DNA of 64,000 bases, taken from NCBI RefSeq assembly GCF_018812025.1, contig NC_063050.1, forward strand, positions 12,193,037 to 12,257,036, given 5' to 3'. Numbering within the stretch: the stretch's first letter is position 1; every line of letters starts with the position of its first letter. Below are positions 44,618-57,021 of the stretch, piece after piece. The position numbers were made by a program, and so were the translations under genes. A model generated the notes under the pieces. It was not told where the DNA came from, made no database searches, and saw only the letters and a program-made list of their open reading frames with translations. This DNA comes from Megalobrama amblycephala. Lineage: Eukaryota; Chordata; Actinopteri; Cypriniformes; Xenocyprididae.

Positions 44618-46448
44618 TGGTCTCACATATACTCCCAAGAGAGTTAATTTAACACTGGAGTTTTTGCTGTGAATTAATCACTCAATACTTACTTGTGGAA
44701 GGTGTTTGCATGCTGTTTCTCTGCATCGTGACTGTGAGTGGAACGGATTCTCTCTCTCTCTCTCTGTTTCTCTATTTTAAGAAAACATATCTGTTAGTTA
44801 AAAGATTAAAGCCTCTTTTACACAGAATGTAAAGTAAAGTAAAATGTTTATATTTATAAGTAAGGTTTATAAGACATGGATTTGCATGTCTGTCCACAAT
44901 GCTGTTTGCAGCTGTACTCTTTAAGGACCTAACCAATTACACAATTAATGTATGTAATTTGTCTTGTTTGTATGTAATTTGTCTTGTGTGTGTATATATA
45001 TACACGACAGTTCTGTCTGGTTCTCGAATCTGATTGGCTGATAGCCGTGCGATATCACTGATATCAGTGATAACAGCACTCCTACCGTTTCACCGTTTGT
45101 ATCGCTCCGCTTGAAGTGACTGTCATGGCGGCCAATCAAATCCATCGTAATTTTTACAAATACTACTTGTACCACAAACTGTTGTTTTCACAGTTTTTTA
45201 GACGAGAATGTAGTTGTTTAGATATGAAATATGTGACTCGTATTTAATAATAGCACCTATTTTACAATTTGTTTTGACGTTTTCGGAGATGCGAGCTCCA
45301 GGGCGTCAGCGGCCGTTCAGTGCTCGTGCACGCGCCAAGGACAGCTTCATCTCGGCCAGTGCTTCAGAGATTTACCGCTGGCTCTTAGTGGTTAAACATG
45401 AGACATAATTAAATTTGAGTACATAAAACTTGCAATCTTTGGTCTTATCAATCTATTATTTGTTCCAGAGCAAGTCGAATTGTGCTATATTAAATTTGAT
45501 AATAATTACCTGACATTGATCATATAGCATAGCATATTGGCTACAACTAGACGGGACATATCAGACGAAGACTCTTCTCCGCTTTTCAAATACGTAAAAC
45601 ATTGAACTTTATAGACATAGTGTTTTTTGAGTAAAGAAAACGCTTTACATTTTTTTTCTGTGACGTCATCGTCGACCGTTATGACTGCGGTCACGCCCAC
45701 TGAGTGGCACAAAGACTGAGCGGCAGCATTGGTTTTCAGCGTGAATGCCGCGAAAAACACACAAAACACATCCAAAACGGGAAAGAGCTTTGTGATTGAC
45801 TGAACAAATAGCTTTGATACAAAACCTGAGGTATATATTTAAAGGCTGCCGAAAGCTACAGAAAAAAGAAACAAATGTATCACTGCAATTCACAGAAACA
45901 GCTGGACTCCAGCAGAGAAACATGGTTTTGCAGTTATCATTTTGTGTCAAATTGTTGGATTTTGAAGTAAAATCATACCGTATACTGTATTGTTATATAT
46001 TGTGTTGACAAATCATCAATTAAATATTTACCATCTTTTATTCTGCATAATTGGGTGTTTTTAAATAAACACTGATGAAAACAAGTTTTAGGGCTGGACG
46101 ATATAACATTGATATAAGTGGTTACTCGGATTTAAACCTATATTGTAGTTATATGAAATATTCACAGGCAGATTTGCTTTATGTATTTCCCAGCCGACGA
46201 ATTCAGGCGCATATAAATGTCAGGAAACACGACTCCAGGCTGCATGTCAATATCCATGGAATAGGTTTATTTGACAAGTTGTAAGGAACACTTTCGAGTC
46301 CAACCTTTAGTGTAATTCGTTTGTTTTACTCGCGTTTTCACAGTTTCCTCTATTAAATTCAGTCACGCAGCAGGTTCTTCTGCCACTCAGTCCAGCTGAG
46401 GGAGCGCGTTCCGGCGGGAAAGTGATGTCGATGCATACCCTCTATCCG
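44618..46448. other. Intergenic DNA with repeat-like segments
   Basis: The (CT)n tract at 44750-44766 and the segment 45000-45120 (TTCTGTCTGGTTCTCGAATC, GATATCACTGATATCAGTGA) look like an interspersed repeat. 45285-45360 is GC-richer with a short frame but has no recognised domain. No supported gene. Confidence 0.4.
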
Positions 46449-46840
46449 CTTGTTAAGTCGTGACGTAAGGAACGCCGTTTCCGGGTCCAAGCCTCAACTC
46501 GTTTCACTTGAGAATGCCATCGACGGCCGTTTATGAGCGCTATTTATTCATTTTAAACATCAATCATTTAAAAAAGTTAAACATTTTAAATACTTACAGT
46601 CTACACAACAGTCTCCGTGCTCACAGCGTCATAGATATTAATATTTTAACGATTTATAAAAGATGAATCATTGTCTGGCCATCTGGAATTTTGGTATGGA
46701 GATAAAGGTTATAATTATATATTTTTTGTAGTATTACACCACATCGTGTATGTATATTAGCACCATTTGTTGTTTTCTTGTGGTATGAGATAGAGCGTTA
46801 GGACCCGGAAGCGCTGCCGCGTGACGTCAGACTTAACAAG
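46449..46840. mobile_element. MITE with CTTGTTAAGTC ends, copy 1
   Basis: The left end CTTGTTAAGTCGTGACGTAA and the right end TGACGTCAGACTTAACAAG are inverted. Subterminal CCGTTTCCGGGTCC and GGACCCGGAAGCG also pair. It contains no coding sequence. An inverted second copy with an internal deletion lies at 50493-50738. Confidence 0.75.
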
Positions 46841-48229
46841 TTGTTGTAACCATAGACAGTAAAAGAAATGGACACAGCGACCCCATTGGAACTCAATTGA
46901 GACAAGTGAAGCCCATTTTTAGCGATTTTTAGCACTTCCGTTTCTGGCGCGCAGACTCAAACTAAGCTTGATGACGTCAGCAACCTGTCTGACAGATGTA
47001 AATCTTCTAGTAGCTGTGCGTGAAAACTGCCATCGTTAATCTTGCAGAGACGGCGAGCTTGAGCGGGGAGTTCTTTGGCGTGAGTGAGCAGGAGTAAGTA
47101 TTCTGATTAATTATTTTGTATAGTATTTTAAAATGTAACGCCAGTACGCCATATTAAGTTAATGCATACTATTGCCTGCGAGCTTCTCCTCCTGTCTGTA
47201 CGGTAATTTCTCTACTGTGCGACAGAGAGTCGAGTGGTTATGACGCAATCGTTAGCCTATTTTTACAAAAACTGTTTCTACGGGGCCATAATGTAACATA
47301 GAAGGTAATGGAGCCCTTTATACATTGTCGTGTATCTTTAGAAATAAATAATGGACAAATGGATAGTGATGGCCGATTTCGAAACACTGCTTCATGAAGC
47401 TCCGAAGCTTCATGAATCTTTTTGTTTCGAATCAGTGATTCGGAGCGTGTATCAAACTGCCAAAGTCACGTGATTTTAGTAAACGAGGCTTCATTACGTC
47501 ATCACTGTTTCGAAACAGTTCGAAATTTCAGTGGTTCACTGATAAAGGGTGATGATAAAGTGAGCCCATGAATCATGCAGATTCACTGAGAACTATTGAA
47601 CAAGTGTCTAGGGCTTTACCCTATGGTTTTACCTGATCTCCGATCAGTTTTATACAGTTGTAGATGTTTTAATTATACATTAGAATAATTAAAATGAATA
47701 ATGGTAGTTATTAATCTCTTATTGGCCTGTTTAGCTTGAGCCATGGAACAGATAAACAAGCCTTTAAAATTGATAAAAGAACACAAATTATACAGACACT
47801 ATATTTAATCTTATTAGATGATTAGTTAATTCCATTTAATTGATTTCACTTTAAATAAAACTTCTGAAATACATTTGTTAAAGTGTATTTTAATGCATGT
47901 TTGGCCTGAGTTTTGTTGCATTTGCACTGCTCTGACCACTAGGGGTCACCGTGGAGACGGGTGTCAGATTGTTTCGAAGCCTCGAATCATTACGGCACAT
48001 TTGATTCAGCTGCTTCAGTGTTTCATGAAGCCTCGATCTGCCCATCACTACAAATGGAGTCTTTAAACGCCTCAGATGTAAAGTTATTCGCTGTCAAAGT
48101 GACGCCAAAATGAATGGGAGTCAATGGGATGCTAACGCAAGTGAAGTTCTGCTACAAGATGGCGGCACGCAGCCGACTTCAACTTCCGGTCGACTTCCTT
48201 GGGAACTGGTTGTAACTCAGACAATCCCT
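46841..48229. other. Repeat-like DNA interrupted by a hAT-like element
   Basis: The segments 46855-46990 (GACACAGCGACCCCATTGGA) and 48060-48220 (GTCAATGGGATGCTAACGCA) are of types common in cyprinid genomes. They appear to be the two halves of one element opened by the hAT-like insertion at 47364. Ends could not be fixed. Confidence 0.4.
47364..48050. mobile_element. Non-autonomous hAT-like element, 687 bp
   Basis: The ends TAGTGATGG and CCCATCACTA are flanked by a perfect 8-bp direct repeat CAAATGGA (47356-47363 and 48051-48058). Subterminal TTCGAAAC and CATGAAGC motifs recur on both sides. No transposase. Confidence 0.92.
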
Positions 48230-50463
48230 GTGTCTCAATCAGCTCCCTAGTTCAGTAGTCAGGGCACTGACCAGGGAGTCATCCATTTTAAGGGCTGTCT
48301 CAATCGCAGAATCCTTCCAGGGCACTGAAACGTTCGCTCCCTGAAAAGTCCCACAATGCACCGTGAAAACCAGGGAGCATCGATGCTCACTATGCTCCCT
48401 TAACGGAAGTTCTGAAGCGCGAAACTTGAATCATGTGAGCCAACTCACTACACATAACGATACGATAGATGTTTTTAAAAATACAAACCGTTATTTTATT
48501 ATATTTCAGCATAAACATACATCGCTAGACAGGTAATGAGCATAATCTAGCTAACACTTATAATTTATTCACGGCTGAAATGTTGCACGTAAGCAAATAA
48601 TTAATCATAATGTACTTTAAATAACATTACAAGTAATGTCAGAAAATATAAGCTCTGTTGTTGTTCATAAATACCAGTAGTGATGTTGTACAATGAGGAC
48701 GTTGTCTCGTCGCCGGAAATAGAGTCATAAGTGTCCCAATGTGTAGTGAACCAGCAGCTTTTACTGTCCTTACCAGTGCCCGAATTCGTGTACACGACCC
48801 AGCCAGCAGAGCCATGTGGGGCCCAAATGGGTTTGACCTGGGCTATCTAACTGGGACCCAGCCAGTTTTGCACCCAGTTTCCATGTAGGCCCCACATGGA
48901 TTTTCCCAGATGAAATGAACACTGCTTAGTGTGCACACTACAGGCTGTTTAATGTAACACTTAATCAGTGTTGGAGGTAATGAGATAATTAAGTGATTGA
49001 ATAATGATTTTGTATTAGTGAAGAACACCTGCTGTTAACAAGCATAATCACTGAAGGAAAGAGAAACACAAGAACTACTTCCAGCCACAGCCTTGGATGA
49101 AATCAACTGAAGATAAAATACATTACATCTCTCAAGATCTGATTAAACAACTCCACAAACAACATTAGCTTCACTTATTACTAACCAGACTGACTTTATT
49201 TCTGACATACATCTACAGAAGTTCGTATTAAGAATTAAGAAGAGGCTTAGATGTTGATTACTTATTTGAAAGTAATAGTTTGATTTGATGTTACCATTGT
49301 GGCGATCAGTGTGTGCTTTAGTCAGGCTCTTGACTTTTTAACATTAGTTTCTCTCTTGACAGCTGTGTCTGTTTGTTATGGCGAGAAAATATAATCAGAT
49401 GCTGTAAACTGATTGATGATAAGAATATAATCTTCCTATATTGGCTTAACTCATTGATATTATGTGGGAGGTTTATACAGGTAGTATGTTATTAATTCTG
49501 TTTTATTGTTATGATTTTACAGCAAGAGAATAATAGAATTTAATCAGAACATCAAACGATTTATAACACACCATTTACATATTTTGGGCTCCTGTGAGTT
49601 TTACTCACACAGACATCAAGAATCAGCATATGAATCTCAACAATGGTGACATGCTTCAATGGTGCAATGCATTCTGGGAGCCATGGATAAGTTTAGTATG
49701 ATGCACTCAGAATGCATTGCACCATTGAAGCATGTCACCATTGTTGAGATTCATATGCTGATTCTTGATGATTATATTCTTATCATCAATCAGCTTACAG
49801 CATCTGAGTGTATTTTCTCTTGCTGTTCTCGCCATAACAAACAGACACAGCTGTCAAGAGAAAAACTAATGTTAAAAAGTCAAGAGCCTGACTAAAGCAC
49901 ACACTGATCGCCACAATGGTAACATCAAATCAAACTATTACTTTCAAATACGTAATCAACATCTAAGCCTCTTCTTAATTCTTAATACGAACTTCTGTAG
50001 ATGTCTGACAGAAATAAAGTCAGTCTGGTTAGTAATAAGTGAAGCTAATGTTGTTTGTGGAGTTGTTTAATCAGATCTTGAGAGATGTAATGTATTTTAT
50101 CTTCAGTTGATTTCATCCAAGGCTGTGGCTGGAAGTAGTTCTTGTGTTTCTCTTTCCTTCAGTGATTATGCTTGTTAACAGCAGGTGTTCTTCACTAATA
50201 CAAAATCATTATTCAATCACTTAATTATCTCATTACCTCCAACACTGATTAAGTGTTACATTAAACAGCCTGTAGTGTGCACACTAAGCAGTGTTCATTT
50301 CATCTGGGCAAATCCATGTGGGGCCTACATGGAAACTGGGTGCAAAACTGGCTGGGTCCCAGTTAGATAGCCCAGGTCAAACCCATTTGGGCCCCACATG
50401 GCTCTGCTGGCTGGGGATATACTGATTCACGAGCTCGGGAGCTAGGGAACTGATTGAGACACA
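48230..50463. mobile_element. TIR element hosting a palindromic insert
   Basis: The ends GTGTCTCAATCAGCTCCCTAG and CTAGGGAACTGATTGAGACAC are inverted copies differing at one position. It is interrupted by the 48798-50415 element, and its own remaining sequence is about 0.6 kb. Confidence 0.72.
48798..50415. mobile_element. Near-perfect palindromic element, 1.6 kb
   Basis: The ends CCCAGCCAGCAGAGCC and inverse are mirrored almost without interruption around about 49606, with a central hairpin around GCATTCTGGGAGCC. The mirrored frames 48843-49028 (minus) and 50185-50370 (plus) differ at one residue, giving direct evidence of near identity. The module GAGATAATTAAGTGAT and GAATCAGCATATGAATCTCA is shared with the 31767-33967 and 44424-44617 elements. 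No transposase. Confidence 0.85.
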
Positions 50464-50492
50464 CCCAATGTCCGATCTGCCCCAAACTTCAC

Positions 50493-50738
50493 ATGTTAAG
50501 TCTGACGGCCAGATAATGATTCATCTTTTATAAATCATTAAAATATTAATATCTGTGACGCTGTGAGCACGGAGACTGTTGTGTAGACTGTAAGTATTTA
50601 AAATGTTTAACTTTTTTAAATGATTGATGTTTAATATGAATAAATAGCGCTCATAAACGGCCGTCGATGGCATTCTCAAGTGAAACGAGTTGAGGCTTGG
50701 ACCCGGAAACGGCGTTCTTTACGTCAGGACTTAACAAG
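50493..50738. mobile_element. MITE with CTTGTTAAGTC ends, inverted copy 2
   Basis: This is the inverse of 46449-46685, including GGCCGTCGATGGCATTCTCA and the CACGGAGACTGTTGTG segment, but lacking the inner part of copy 1. Together the two copies form a widely spaced inverted pair of about 240 bp. Confidence 0.78.
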
Positions 50739-51867
50739 CGGATAGACTCACAACACGCCAAAAGCAGAGAGCACACTAAATATGGCCACCATAACGGTGG
50801 ATGAACAAAATAGCCCTACTTTTAATTATTTGCATGCATTTGTATGTGTTTTACTGTACGTTACTTTCATTTTTGAGCACAACGCGCCTACACTAAACAT
50901 AGCCGATTTCAACAGGCAGATCAAAGTACATTTCATGAGATGATTTTACTGTAGCAATTTTTCATAATGTCTGTTAAACTGATTTAAATCATTTCCAGTG
51001 CTTGTTTGCACTGAAAGTTGTGTTTTATTGTGTGATGTGTAGGCCTATAATCGCTCGACTCCCTCACCAACACAACTTGTCAACATAATAATCCAAACTG
51101 AACAAATCATGGTCATGTAAAAACTATTACCATTATGAACATTAATACATAAATGGAGACGCTATTCCATCTAACATTTACTCACCGTATGAAGATGAGC
51201 TTCAAGTTTCACTTCACTTCCTGTTGTTCAATGGCAGGTGTAATGGTGCGCTAAAGTGGAACTGAAAGTAGATTTGTTTGACTGAATCACCGCTGAGAAT
51301 GACTAATCATTTATGCAGGAGGAGGGAGATTTCATGTAGCCTCTCTTTTGCCTTAGTCGGGCTCGGGGCATTTTTGGCGCGTTTATGCAGAGTATGAGCA
51401 TTCATGTTTCTGGTTTCATGTTAACGCTGCTAGGTAAAAATTAGGCTACTTGCAGGCATGGTATGAGCTTGTTTTACTGTCTTCGTCAAAATGGGGAACA
51501 CTTGCATTTCTCATCATATATGAGGCCACTGTTGCATCTATATGAGTGAATGTGTTTGTTTTGTGTGATCATTTTGATTCTATGTGAACACCAAAAACAT
51601 ATTCCACCCAAAGCAAACCTGTTTTTCTCATGTTAGTACTTTTATTTCCATACATTTTAATTTCTGACCACAGTTTTGATGAAGCTAAATTGCAGCTCAG
51701 ATCACTTTAATCTCTCATTCAGTTTGCATATTTCATTTTTTTTTTCTCGATATGGAGGGAGCAGCTAAATTGCATTCAGTTCAAGCAACAACCCCCTCAA
51801 TTTCCGAACCATAAATTACAATTAAATTTGTAGAGAAAGAATGTTCGTGCCCAGATAAACACACACT
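50739..51867. other. Intergenic DNA with an old third copy of the duplicated promoter region
   Basis: The stretch 51045-51375 is a diverged relative of 9635-9970 and 58295-58620. Shared landmarks in the same order are CCAACACAACT, the CATTTACTCACCGT donor region, GCGCTAAAGTGGAACTGAAAG, GACTAATCATTTATG and TTTCATGT. No other feature was recognised. Confidence 0.5.
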
Positions 51868-52995
51868 TATGGAAGTAATTTAATGCCAAATGTTTTCGAA
51901 ATAAAAAGCGTGTTGAATTGCACTAATTGAAAAAAAAAATATGCATTACATTAGCTGTGCTTGCATTTTGATGCATTTTATTTTTAAGGCTTGAATTTTT
52001 ATGGGCGAAATTCAACATGGTTGTATATTTAAGCTGTGAATATTTCAATTAAAAATATTTCACACACATTTTCATTATTAAAAATTCAATAATTTATTTT
52101 CACCTTTCAGATTTCACTTCAAAATATTCATTCTGTTTAAAAAATACAACCTATAAAATTCGACTAACAATTTTCAGTCCATTTTATTTCGCTTTACAAA
52201 TTCGCTTCCACAAATTCAGTGGTTAAAATTCGACAGAAAATGCAACATTTCACATCCGGGAACTGCAGGAAAAGCAGTAGAGTTGCCGATGCATGATCTC
52301 TATCTGCTGTTAGTCTTTTTCACCAGCAGGTGTCGCTAGCGGCTGTTTAAGACCAGATCACGGCTAGTAAGTCATCATTCATTCATAAAAACGGATTTAC
52401 AGCAATGGAGCAAGCGGTAAGTGAATGTGTGATGATTATCAGGGCCAGTATAAATGCAGAAAAGCTGATAAAGACACAAAAGCTGCATTTGTGATTAATT
52501 CAGTGTCTTTATGGTTACCTGTGTAGGCTACATAAGCAGCTTTCTCTCCAGTGAACGAGATTATAACGTTATTCCCCGATGCTGGTGTACAGATCAAATG
52601 TTAAATCTTAGGTAGACATATATTTCTCTCTGTTGTTTAGTTTCCTCAACTTTATATAGCGGCGCTGTGTTGTAATACTAGGGTTTCCCTCATCCGTCAT
52701 GGATTCAGCTGCCATCAGGACATATAAAAAGCTTAAAAGAGCTTAATGGACTCGTACAGTGATATAAAACACCAAACTCGCACCTCATTTGTGATGTAGG
52801 TTATACTATATAGGTTCCAAGAAAGCAGATACTCGCATAAAGTTGTTTTGACGCTGAACGTTTGATATTCGCAAATTTAGGGACCGTCTCTAAAGTTACA
52901 ACATTGGTATTCATGTTTCTACCTTCAATAGCGTTTAAAGAGAATGATTTACAGTCACAAAACCAACTGTAAATTGTTCATCTAGGTCTCAGGTA
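51868..52995 (+). repeat. Palindrome 3, left arm
   Basis: This is the inverse of 55750-56878. It starts TATGGAAGTAATTTAATGCC and ends CATCTAGGTCTCAGG. The arms are near identical, including a start-exon-like ATG with donor at 52405-52416. After the arm come two insertions that push the partner about 2.7 kb away. Confidence 0.9.
52405..52416 (+). CDS. Four-codon start exon with donor, left arm
   Basis: ATG GAG CAA GCG is followed by the consensus donor GTAAGTG, preceded by about 150 bp of GC-richer DNA with TCCGGGAACTGCAGG and CAGGTGTCGCTAGCGG. The inverted partner at 56329-56340 is identical, with the same donor. The pattern looks like a duplicated first exon and divergent promoter, but no downstream exon was found on either side. 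Confidence 0.35.
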
Positions 52996-53385
52996 TAATG
53001 CAAACCTTTTAGATTTTTGATGTTTATTAAAATAAAATGTAACACTTTATATTAACTAGTTAATATGATCTAACAATGAACTGCCCTTTACAGCACTTAT
53101 TAATCTTTGTTAATGATATTAATTCCAGCATTTACTAATACATTATTAAAATAAAGAGTTGTATTTGTTAACATTAGTTAATGCACTGTGAACTAACATG
53201 AACGATGAACTGCTGCATTAGTAACAAATGTATTGCTCATGGATAGTTCACGTTAGTTAATACATTATCAACCTTATTGTAAAGTGTTTCCAAATAAACT
53301 GTCAAATAATATGTAAATATTGCTATGTATTTCACTACTGTATGGGATCATACAAAAAAATGCCATAATTTAAATCTCAATAGCA
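52996..53385. mobile_element. MITE with GTTAACATTAGTTAATGCA core
   Basis: Inverted motifs TTAACTAGTTAATATG, AACATTAGTTAATGCACTG and CACGTTAGTTAATACATTAT recur across about 350 bp, ending CCTTATTGTAAAGTGTTTCC. This resembles the Angel-type short inverted-repeat elements described in zebrafish; the name is from memory and tentative. Confidence 0.5.
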
Positions 53386-53425
53386 TGTGATGAGTATGAT
53401 TTACAGTCACAAAACCAGCTGTAAA

Positions 53426-55265
53426 CAGGGTTCCTACGTGGTTTGGAAAAGTATGGAATTTGATTTGAGTAATTTCCAGGTCTGGAAAAGTATGGAAAAA
53501 AGAAATCAGAGTATGGAAAAATATTTGTGTTTCCAGACTATTGTCTTTATTCAGTTTTCTAATTTATTATACCTGCAAACTAGACATTTTACAGCGAAAT
53601 TAGCTCTTTTGAATCAAAATACATAATTTATGTGAATCGTGTAGATCCGAAGAGGTTTTTTTCAGGGCGAGTGCGCGTCTCAGGATTCTCACAAGAATCG
53701 AAAATGGGCTACTTTCCCATAGACTGGAGTGAGTCGTGATCTTTCTTGGCATGATAGATCGCTGTAGCTCTCGTGAACCAACCATCTCTTCCACTTTAGT
53801 TTAGCACAAAATAAACCTGATTGAACATCCGAAGGTATGTTGAAAGATAAAGTACAACTTACTGAAATCTGTATCACATGCAATCGATCAATCGTTGTTT
53901 CAACTGCAGAAAGGCATCAATAAAACAGCATGTAAAAATATCACATTTAGCCTACCTCAGAAAAGCCGTTCAATGTCCAAAAACTCATTCAGCTACAAAA
54001 ATGAACTTCAAGAGGAGCATTTTGCTAAATATATGCACTATAGGCTATTGCATATTCATTGTATTTGTACTTAACATGTGCTTCGATATTAAATGTATAA
54101 ATCTGTTTCATGACAGCCACCATTTAAATGTTTAGGCCTAAATAAAAAAAAAAAAGAGTAGAAAAATAATTGTCATTAAAAAGTTATATAAACTTCCTTA
54201 TGTGTAATTTAGCCTATATGAAAGTAGCTTGCAAATCAGTTTTAATCTAATATTATAATGATGTACCAGCTGTGGTTCCTTGTATAATTTACAGCATTAG
54301 TTGAGAGAATTTTTTTTTTCTTTGAGGAAATTTGCCATGTACCTGACCTGATAGGCCCCAAATGAATCAATATTGAATCGAAGGTAATCAAATCAAAATC
54401 AAATTTTCAAAATCAAATTTTCAAAATCAAAATGATCAAAATCAAGCAAGCTTCTGAATCAAAATCGCATTCAATTGTGAAATTTGTGTCAATTCTCAGT
54501 CCTACTGTCAATCATTTATTATTAATTTTATTTTTTTTTATTTTTTTTACTTGAAGCAAATGTTGGTTTTCCCATTTATGTTGTTGTCAGAGTGCACCAG
54601 AATGCTTCATTTACATGTTAAAATCACAAAAATCTTCTCCTGGGGGAGGATGCCCCCAGACCCCCCTACACATCACCTTTACACCTCTTTTTACTTTGCA
54701 GATGTTTATAAACTTATGAATTTCTAAAATATTACGGAAACTGATACTGCGCTTGTGTAGGCTACTCGTACTCGTAGGCTACTCTATAGAAATGTGTTGA
54801 TACCAACAAATACTGACAACAGAACAGAATGGATAAATCAGAGAAGGATGTCTATGAAGTAAATGTGTCGAATTATTAGAATGTTAAACAAATTAAATAT
54901 TTACGCCTATGTAGCGAGTGGTATGGTCAGAAAGGGAAACAAACTAAGTCACTACGCCAACCTTTTAAACAGAGAATATATTAGTACTTGTAGATTAATC
55001 CCCAGCAGAAGTCACACAGGAACGTAGTTTTAAGAAGAGAAGGGCCTAGACGTGATTACTAAATACAAAACTTTATTTCAACAATCAAACACTGATTTAA
55101 AAATCACTAAAAGACTGTAAGACCCCTACTACAAACATGAAGCAGAGAAAACATAGAAAAGGAGACCGAGGTTTACCAATGGCAGAAAATCGTTTGGAAG
55201 GAGGTCTGGAAATTTGAGTCTGGAAAAGTATGGAATTTTGAAATGGAAAATGTGTAGGAACCCTG
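53426..55265. mobile_element. hAT-like element with TGGAAAAGTATGGAA subterminal repeats
   Basis: The ends CAGGGTTCCTAC and GTAGGAACCCTG are inverted. Flanks CTGTAAA and TGTAAAG share the 6-bp TGTAAA, a slightly short target duplication. Subterminal TCTGGAAAAGTATGGAA repeats lie on both sides. It sits in the central region of palindrome 3. Small frames inside have no transposase motif. Confidence 0.72.
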
Positions 55266-55299
55266 TGTAAAGTGTTCATAGGTGTCAGGTCGAACAGTG

Positions 55300-55312
55300 A
55301 TGCGCCCTACTT

Positions 55313-55343
<31 letters not shown>

Positions 55344-55654
55344 TATTCAAACACACACAACTTAAAATACTTTTTACTTTTTACTTTTTTTTTACACATT
55401 CATCACACAATTTGTTCTACTTTGTTAATTTTATTTTTCCTGCTCATATGCTTTAGCAACAACGTAAAATTTGTATAAGCAGGATAATATATGAGCAGGA
55501 AAATAAAAATGAACCAAGTAGAACGAACTGTGTGATGAATGTCTAAAAAAAATAAATAAATAAAAAAAAGGATATGTGTATGTAGGCTACTTTGAGTGGG
55601 GTGTGTTTGAATATGTATGTGTATGTGCGTTTACAAGAGTTTGTGTGAGTTCAG

Positions 55655-55734
<80 letters not shown>

Positions 55735-55735
55735 G
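55300..55735. repeat. Palindrome 3 centre with CT/CA and GT/GA microsatellites
   Basis: CTCTCT...CACACA (55313-55343) is mirrored by GTGTGT...GAGAGA (55650-55730), flanking a core hairpin (CCTGCTCATATG...ATATGAGCAGG, about 55439-55500). The GA tract on the right is far longer than the CT tract on the left. Confidence 0.9.
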
Positions 55736-55749
55736 GCACATCACTGTTC

Positions 55750-56878
55750 GACCTGAGACCTAGATGAACACTTTACAGTTGGTTTTGTGACTGTAAATCA
55801 TTCTCTTTAAACGCTATTGAAGGTAGAAACATGAATACCAATGTTGTAACTTTAGAGACGGTCCCTAAGTTTGCGAATATCAAACGTTCAGCGTCAAAAC
55901 AACTTTATGCGAGTATCTGCTTTCTTGGAACCTATATAGTATAACCTACATCACAAATGAGGTGCGAGTTTGGTGTTTTATATCACTGTACGAGTCCATT
56001 AAGCTCTTTTAAGCTTTTTATATGTCCTGATGGCAGCTGAATCCATGACGGATGAGGGAAACCCTAGTATTACAACACAGCGCCGCTATATAAAGTTGAG
56101 GAAACTAAACAACAGAGAGAAATATATGTCTACCTAAGATTTAACATTTGATCTGTACACCAGCATCGGGGAATAACGATATAATCTCGTTCACTGGAGA
56201 GAAAGCTGCTTATGTAGCCTACACAGGTAACCATAAAGACACTGAATTAATCACAAATGCAGCTTTTGTGTCTTTATCAGCTTTTCTGCATTTATACTGG
56301 CCCTGATAATCATCACACATTCACTTACCGCTTGCTCCATTGCTGTAAATCCGTTTTTATGAATGAATGATGACTTACTAGCCGTGATCTCGTCTTAAAC
56401 AGCCGCTAGCGACACCTGCTGGTGAAGAAGACTAACAGCAGATAGAGATCATGCATCGGCAACTCTACTGCTTTTCCTGCAGTTCCCGGATGTGAAATGT
56501 TGAATTTTCTGCCGAATTTTAACCACTGAATTTGTGGAAGCGAATTTGTAAAGCGAAATAAAATGGACTGAAAATTGCTAGTCGAATTTTATAGGTTGTA
56601 TTTTTAAACAGAATGAATATTTTGGAAGTGAAATCTGAAAGGTGAAAATAAATTATTGAATTTTTAATAATGAAAATATGTGTGAAATATTTTTAATTGA
56701 AATATTCACAGCTTAAATATACAACCATGTTGAATTTCAGCCCATAAAAACTCAAGCCTTAAAATACAATGTATCAAAATGCAAGCACAGCTAATGTAAT
56801 ACATATTTTTTTTCAATTAGTGCAATTCAACAAGCTTTTTATTTCAAAAACATTTGGCATTAAATTACTTCCATACAC
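55750..56878 (-). repeat. Palindrome 3, right arm
   Basis: This is the inverse of 51868-52995, ending GGCATTAAATTACTTCCATA. It carries the mirrored ATG GAG CAA GCG exon at 56340-56329 (minus) with the same donor GTAAGTG. Confidence 0.9.
56329..56340 (-). CDS. Four-codon start exon with donor, right arm
   Basis: This is the mirror of 52405-52416 on the minus strand. The two candidate start exons face each other across the palindrome centre, so any transcripts would converge. No continuation was identified. Confidence 0.33.
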
Positions 56879-56916
56879 ACTCGCTTGCGAACCGTCAACA
56901 CATTCACTGCATGACA

Positions 56917-56934
56917 CAGCGCCCTCTGCTGGCC
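56917..56934 (-). promoter_or_regulatory. CTCF-like motif
   Basis: The minus strand reads GGCCAGCAGAGGGCGCTG, a close match to the vertebrate CTCF core (CCASYAGRKGGCRS). It sits between palindrome 3 and the start of duplication copy B, a plausible boundary position. This motif is also often spread by fish repeats, so function is unproven. Confidence 0.5.
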
Positions 56935-56955
56935 ACGGGTAAATAAGGCTCTCCA

Positions 56956-56958
56956 TTT

Positions 56959-57016
<58 letters not shown>
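56956..57016. repeat. (TA)n microsatellite at duplication edge
   Basis: A long TA run followed by a T-run sits immediately before the point where homology with copy A (7675) begins. Confidence 0.95.
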
Positions 57017-57021
<5 letters not shown>

